Part shown: in pieces, positions 60,180 through 64,000 of the stretch | Numbering within the stretch: the first letter of the stretch is position 1 | Layout of the letters: every line of letters begins with the position of its first letter | Source: Curtobacterium caseinilyticum | GTDB taxonomy: Bacteria; Actinomycetota; Actinomycetes; Actinomycetales; Microbacteriaceae | Length of the DNA: 64,000 bases | NCBI RefSeq assembly: GCF_030363035.1 | Contig: NZ_JAUCMN010000005.1 | Location: 1-64,000, forward strand | Reading direction: 5' to 3' | The notes under the pieces: generated by a model | What the model saw: the letters and a program-made list of their open reading frames with translations, nothing else | The model's database searches: none | Told to the model about the DNA's origin: nothing | Made by a program: the position numbers and the translations under genes

Positions 60180-61010
60180 GTGCGACGTCGGAAGCCGTCG
60201 ATCTACAAGTCGCCGGAGGAACTCCGGGCGATGGTCCGCCCCGGCCTGCTCACCGAGGCTGCACTCACCGCGGTCCGCGCGGCCATCCGCCCGGGCGTCA
60301 CGACCGGAGAGCTCGACGCGATCGCCGAGCGGACCATCCGCGACGGCGGCGGCGTGCCGAACTTCCAGCTGGTCCCGGGCTACCGCCACACGCTGTGCGT
60401 CTCGGTGAACGACGAGATCGTGCACGGCATCCCTGGTGATCGCGTGCTGCAGCCCGGCGACATCGTGTCGGTGGACGCCGGGGCCGAGGTCGACGGGTGG
60501 AACGGCGACAGCGCGTTCACGACGGTGCTGCCCGGCGGGGACGCTCCGCTGACGACGGCCCGCCAGACGCTCTGCGACACGACCGAGCGCGCGCTGTGGC
60601 ACGGCATCGCTGCGCTCGCGCACGCGCGGAACCTCAACGAGGTGGGCGCGGTGGTCGAGGACGCGATCGACGAGACCGGCGCGTGGGGCATCGTCGAGGA
60701 CTTCACCGGGCACGGCATCGGGCGTTCGATGCACGAGGACCCACCCGTGTTCAACTACCGTGTCCGCGGCGCGGGCCCGGCGGTGAAGCCCGGCCTGGTC
60801 GTCGCGATCGAGCCGATGGTCACCGCCGGCACGATCGACAGTTCCACTGACGACGACGACTGGACGATCCGCACGCTCGACGGCTCGGACGCGGCGCACT
60901 GGGAGCACTCCGTCGCGGTGCACGCCGACGGCATCTGGGTCCTGACGGCCTCCGACGGTGGAGCGTCGGGCCTCGCGCCACTCGGCGTCACTCCGGTCCC
61001 CGTCCCGTAG
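60180..61010 (+). CDS. map: type I methionine aminopeptidase
   Basis: This 276-residue dinuclear metalloenzyme removes N-terminal Met from new proteins. Its metal ligands are all present: Asp99 (VDAGAEV), Asp110 (NGDSAFT), His178 (TGHGIGRSMHEDP), Glu211 (IEPMVT) and Glu242 (HWEHSVAV). It follows adk after 8 bp with a GTG start, completing the secY-adk-map unit. Confidence 0.96.
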   Translation: MRRRKPSIYKSPEELRAMVRPGLLTEAALTAVRAAIRPGVTTGELDAIAERTIRDGGGVPNFQLVPGYRHTLCVSVNDEIVHGIPGDRVLQPGDIVSVDAGAEVDGWNGDSAFTTVLPGGDAPLTTARQTLCDTTERALWHGIAALAHARNLNEVGAVVEDAIDETGAWGIVEDFTGHGIGRSMHEDPPVFNYRVRGAGPAVKPGLVVAIEPMVTAGTIDSSTDDDDWTIRTLDGSDAAHWEHSVAVHADGIWVLTASDGGASGLAPLGVTPVPVP

Positions 61011-61041
61011 GAGGCCGCTCAGCCCGGTGTGCTCGGCCTCC
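61010..61041 (+). terminator. hairpin at the end of map
   Basis: GGAGGCCG and CGGCCTCC form an 8-bp stem that begins at the last base of map. It may end the secY-adk-map transcript. Confidence 0.5.
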
Positions 61042-61212
61042 GTCTGCGTGGTCGGCGTCGCACCCGATGCGGCCTTCGTCCCACGGCCTGGAGGCCCGTC
61101 CCCGACTCCGCACCGCACGCTGCGGCGCGAGGGTGCTGCGTCGGGCGGGCGCGCACCGTCGACGGTGTCGTGGGGCGCGCCGTACGGCCCGCGTGCGGGA
61201 CGGCGGTCGGGA

Positions 61213-61234
61213 CCGGACACCGTGTGGTGTCCGG
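61213..61234 (-). terminator. terminator of the LCP gene
   Basis: CCGGACACC and GGTGTCCGG form a perfect 9-bp stem with a GTGT loop, 9 bp beyond the stop of the minus-strand gene. Confidence 0.7.
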
Positions 61235-61243
61235 CCCGCCCGG

Positions 61244-62530
61244 TCAGTTGCCGACCGTGCAGGTCTGCTCGGACGCCGCCTGGCCGGAGATGCTCGAGGG
61301 GAGCGGCGTGGCCGCCTGTGTCGCGGCGGTCCCGGCGCCCGTGGACGCGCCGGATCCGGCGGACGGGGTACCACCGGGCGTCCCCGCGGAGCCGGACGGC
61401 GTACTGCCGGACGACGCGCTCCCGGTGGACGTGCCCGCACCGGTGGACGGCGACTCCTCCGACGCCCGCCCCGTGGACGAGTCGGTCAGTGAGGTCTTCC
61501 GGTCCTGCTGCAGTGCGACGTTGAGCGCGTGCGCGGGCTCCTCGGAGACGATCACGTGGGCCTGGTCCGTCGGGTCGTCGACGACCGGGTACTGCACGAA
61601 CAGCATGTTCGAGGTGCTCATGCCGCGAAGGGTGGAGGCCAGTCCGACGAGGGTGCGCGTCTGCGCCAGGCCGTCGGAGAGCGTCATGTTCGACAGGGCG
61701 GCACCGGCGAGCTTGTAGAGCGTGATCGGGTTCGAGAGCGTGCCGTCCGACGTCACCTTGCGGAGCAGAGCGGACAGGAAGACCTGCTGCGAGCTGATCC
61801 GGGCGAGGTCACTGCCGTCGCCGACGCCGTGCCGGCTGCGGAGGAACGCGAGGGCGTCCTGCCCCGCGAGTTCGTGCTGGCCCGCGGCGAGGTGCAGCCC
61901 GACGTAGGTGTCGTCGATCGGCTTCGCGACGCAGACGTCCACGCCGCCCAGTGCGTTCGACATCTCGATCACGCCGTCGAACGTGATGAGGCCGGCGTAC
62001 GGCACGGTCAGCCCGGTCAGGTTCTCGACCGTGTCGACGACGCACGAGATGCCGCCGTGGCCGAGCGCCTCGTTGAGCAGCTCGTGGTCCGCTGCCGGGT
62101 AGGTCGTGCCCGTCTCGGGGTTGGTGCACGCGGGGATCGGCACCTTGAGGTCCCGGGGGAAGCTCACCGCGGTGAGCTGCTGGTGGTCCTGGGAGATGTG
62201 GACGAGGATCGTGACGTCGTTCCGGGCGCCCTCGACCTTCTCCGCGGAGTCGAACTGCCCGATGCGGGTGTCACTGCCGATGAGCAGGATGTTCGCTCCG
62301 CCCTTGATCGCCGTGATGTCGGCCGTCTGCGCGGTGTTCTGGTCGTCCTTGCTGAGCGCGACCGTGCGGGGTGCGGTGGCGAGCTGGGCGCCGGCGATCG
62401 CGGCGACGCTCGTGCCGCTCACCAGGAGGACGGCCAGGGACGCCGCAGCGAAGCCCACGAGCGTCCCCCACGCGCGACGCCGGGGGAGCCGGCCGTGGCG
62501 GGCGAGGGGGCGGCGGGGTGCGTCAGGCAC
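61244..62530 (-). CDS. LytR-CpsA-Psr (LCP) family cell-wall glycopolymer ligase
   Basis: This 428-residue membrane enzyme should transfer undecaprenyl-linked glycopolymers to peptidoglycan. One helix lies near residues 22-45 and an LCP domain follows: [90 protein letters not shown]. The catalytic Arg and Asp residues of these motifs are intact. The C-terminal 85 residues are Ser/Thr/Gly/Pro-rich, probably wall-spanning. GTG at 62530 has GGAG 6 nt upstream. It is inserted against the ribosomal block. Confidence 0.92.
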   Translation of the reverse strand: MPDAPRRPLARHGRLPRRRAWGTLVGFAAASLAVLLVSGTSVAAIAGAQLATAPRTVALSKDDQNTAQTADITAIKGGANILLIGSDTRIGQFDSAEKVEGARNDVTILVHISQDHQQLTAVSFPRDLKVPIPACTNPETGTTYPAADHELLNEALGHGGISCVVDTVENLTGLTVPYAGLITFDGVIEMSNALGGVDVCVAKPIDDTYVGLHLAAGQHELAGQDALAFLRSRHGVGDGSDLARISSQQVFLSALLRKVTSDGTLSNPITLYKLAGAALSNMTLSDGLAQTRTLVGLASTLRGMSTSNMLFVQYPVVDDPTDQAHVIVSEEPAHALNVALQQDRKTSLTDSSTGRASEESPSTGAGTSTGSASSGSTPSGSAGTPGGTPSAGSGASTGAGTAATQAATPLPSSISGQAASEQTCTVGN

Positions 62531-62694
62531 GGAGGTCTCCGATCGGTGGTCCGGCGCGGGCGTCGGACGGTCAGCGACGGCCAGGCTACGGCGAGGGGGC
62601 GCGAGCGGGCCCCGGAAGGTGCCGCGAAACCACTGTGGAACACTCAGCCGACGGGGTCGAGCCCCAGACCAAGGGGTCCGGAGGGAACCAGCAC

Positions 62695-62724
62695 TTGGCA
62701 ATCGGGGTACGCATCACCTAGACT
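62695..62724 (+). promoter_or_regulatory. infA promoter
   Basis: TTGGCA (62695-62700) and TAGACT (62719-62724) are 18 bp apart. This would give a leader of about 90 nt before infA. Confidence 0.65.
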
Positions 62725-62818
62725 CGATCCTTGGTGTGTCATGCCCTTTGGCGTGGCGCCCGACCCGCAGACCGGCTCGGGGATCACACCGGTAATCCAA
62801 CCAAGCGACAGTGAGGCT

Positions 62819-63040
62819 ATGGCCAAGAAAGACGGCGTCATCGAGATCGAGGGCTCGGTGCTCGAAGCTCTGCCCAACGCGATGTTCCGCGTTGAGCTGA
62901 CCAACGGACACAAGGTCCTCGCGCACATCTCCGGGAAGATGCGCCAGCACTACATCCGCATCCTCCCCGAGGACCGCGTGATCGTGGAGCTGAGCCCGTA
63001 CGACCTGACCCGCGGCCGGATCGTCTACCGCTACAAGTGA
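62819..63040 (+). CDS. infA: translation initiation factor IF-1
   Basis: This 73-residue OB-fold factor ([31 protein letters not shown] ... RGRIVYRYK) binds the A site of the 30S subunit. GAGG lies only 2-3 nt before the ATG, an unusually tight spacing. rpmJ follows after 70 bp. Confidence 0.97.
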   Translation: MAKKDGVIEIEGSVLEALPNAMFRVELTNGHKVLAHISGKMRQHYIRILPEDRVIVELSPYDLTRGRIVYRYK

Positions 63041-63110
63041 TCCGCGAGCTGGAAAGGAACGGCTCGGCGAACCCGCCGGGCACGAAGCCAGCGAGCAACA
63101 GGAAGCAATC

Positions 63111-63227
63111 ATGAAGGTCAACCCCAGCGTCAAGCCCATCTGCGAGCACTGCCGTGTCATCCGCCGCAAGGGCCGCGTCATGGTGATCTGCAAGAGCAAC
63201 CCGCGCCACAAGCAGCGCCAGGGCTGA
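63111..63227 (+). CDS. rpmJ: 50S ribosomal protein L36, zinc-binding type
   Basis: This 38-residue protein ([20 protein letters not shown]...) carries the C-x2-C ... C ... H zinc ligand set (CEHC, VMVICK, NPRHKQ) of the C+ form. It sits in the standard infA-rpmJ-rpsM order. Confidence 0.96.
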   Translation: MKVNPSVKPICEHCRVIRRKGRVMVICKSNPRHKQRQG

Positions 63228-63375
63228 GCTCCCAGCAGGACCCACAACTCAACACTGAACACGCAGTACTAGAACCCCGGTCCGGCAGACGCCGTCACCG
63301 GGGGGACACCTCGGGGCGGAGGCCCGAGCACCGGTACTGCGCCACACCTCCATCGACAACAGGAGCAGCCAGCAC

Positions 63376-63750
63376 ATGGCACGTCTAGCAGGCGTCGACA
63401 TCCCGCGCGAGAAGCGCGTGGAGATCGCACTCACGTACATCTACGGCGTCGGCCGTACCCGCGCGGTCCAGGCACTCGCCGAGACCGGTATCTCCGGTGA
63501 CATCCGCGTCAAGGACCTGACCGACGACCAGCTCGTCGCCCTCCGTGACTTCATCGAGGGCAACTTTAAGGTGGAGGGTGACCTCCGCCGCGAGGTCGCC
63601 GCCGACATCCGCCGCAAGGTCGAGATCGGTAGCTACGAGGGTCTCCGCCACCGTCGTGGTCTCCCGGTGCGTGGTCAGCGCACCAAGACCAACGCGCGTA
63701 CCCGCAAGGGACCGAAGCGCACCGTGGCAGGCAAGAAGAAGGCCCGATAG
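63376..63750 (+). CDS. rpsM: 30S ribosomal protein S13
   Basis: This 124-residue head protein has [30 protein letters not shown] and the C-terminal [33 protein letters not shown] tail that contacts tRNA. The 148-bp gap before it has no obvious promoter. rpsK follows after 9 bp. Confidence 0.97.
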   Translation: MARLAGVDIPREKRVEIALTYIYGVGRTRAVQALAETGISGDIRVKDLTDDQLVALRDFIEGNFKVEGDLRREVAADIRRKVEIGSYEGLRHRRGLPVRGQRTKTNARTRKGPKRTVAGKKKAR

Positions 63751-63759
63751 GAGATCATC

Positions 63760-64000
63760 ATGGCTACCCCCAAGACTGCCGCGCGCAAGCCGCGTCGCAA
63801 GGAGAAGAAGAACGTCGCCGTGGGCCAGGCCCACATCAAGAGCACGTTCAACAACACCATCGTCAGCATCACCGACCCGTCGGGTGCCGTCCTCAGCTGG
63901 GCGTCCTCGGGTGCCGTGGGCTTCAAGGGTTCGCGCAAGTCGACGCCGTTCGCGGCGCAGCTCGCCGCCGAGTCCGCTGCGCGTCAGGCGCAGGAGCACG
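63760..64000 (+). CDS. rpsK: 30S ribosomal protein S11, truncated by the window edge
   Basis: The first 80 residues of S11 are present ([51 protein letters not shown]), including the KSTFNNTIV block and the [14 protein letters not shown] loop. The rest lies beyond the window; it is not a broken gene. GGAG lies 6 nt before the ATG. Confidence 0.96.
   Translation, partial: MATPKTAARKPRRKEKKNVAVGQAHIKSTFNNTIVSITDPSGAVLSWASSGAVGFKGSRKSTPFAAQLAAESAARQAQEH

Noticed and set aside
61529..62818. Plus-strand open frame running into infA
   Set aside because: It overlaps the LCP gene in antisense; the real infA begins at the ATG at 62819 with a promoter in between.

Overview
The window is chromosomal DNA of a very GC-rich actinobacterium. 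Gene order, codon use (almost all third positions G or C), TTG and GTG starts and many leaderless genes point to Micrococcales, most likely Microbacteriaceae (Curtobacterium-like). This placement is inferred from family resemblance, not from a search. The rpoBC, str, S10 and spc clusters are all present, so this is a conserved core region with an accessory segment on the left and a type IV pilus locus in the middle. No rRNA, tRNA, CRISPR array, insertion sequence or prophage was seen.

Layout. 1-333: intergenic end with paired operator-like palindromes, an extreme poly-C tract and a long hairpin. 334-17196: housekeeping and stress genes on both strands (esterase, NUDIX-like protein, CsbD, DEAD-box helicase, GH114 lipoprotein, GntR regulator, acetyltransferase, MntH, CGNR regulator, SprT-like protein, spermidine-synthase-like protein, NarL-type two-component system). 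Most are single genes with a -10 box 6 or 7 nt before the start codon, so they look leaderless. 17590-25007: rpoB and rpoC. 25833-38493: an eleven-gene type IV pilus cluster, pilB-pilT-pilC-pilA, three minor prepilin-like genes, pilD, pilM, pilN, pilO. 38667-41130: three membrane proteins. 41482-45866: the str operon rpsL-rpsG-fusA-tuf. 46020-47894: a type IB topoisomerase and a DarT-like ADP-ribosyltransferase placed between the str and S10 operons. 48529-58115: S10 and spc ribosomal protein genes. 58262-61010: secY-adk-map. 61244-62530: an LCP cell-wall enzyme on the opposite strand. 62819 to the end: infA, rpmJ, rpsM and the first part of rpsK.

How the genes work together. The pilus cluster holds an assembly ATPase, a retraction ATPase, the platform protein, a major pilin, minor pilins, a prepilin peptidase and the PilMNO inner complex. 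It has no PilQ or PilP, as expected without an outer membrane, so it should encode a complete retractable monoderm pilus. The minor pilin genes and pilD overlap by 4 bp and are probably translationally coupled. The ribosomal genes form one long co-directional block with repeated 1- or 4-bp overlaps, and the usual rpsN between rplE and rpsH is missing.

Most worth a second look: a shared motif upstream of both the pilB and pilA promoters, a patch of foreign-looking codons inside pilC, a PilT with a long low-complexity N-terminus, an orphan DarT-like protein with an N-terminal Cys/His cluster, a strong small ORF in the S10 leader, a folded leader before the DEAD-box helicase, a dispersed family of GGGAGGC palindromes, and the poly-C tract at the left edge.
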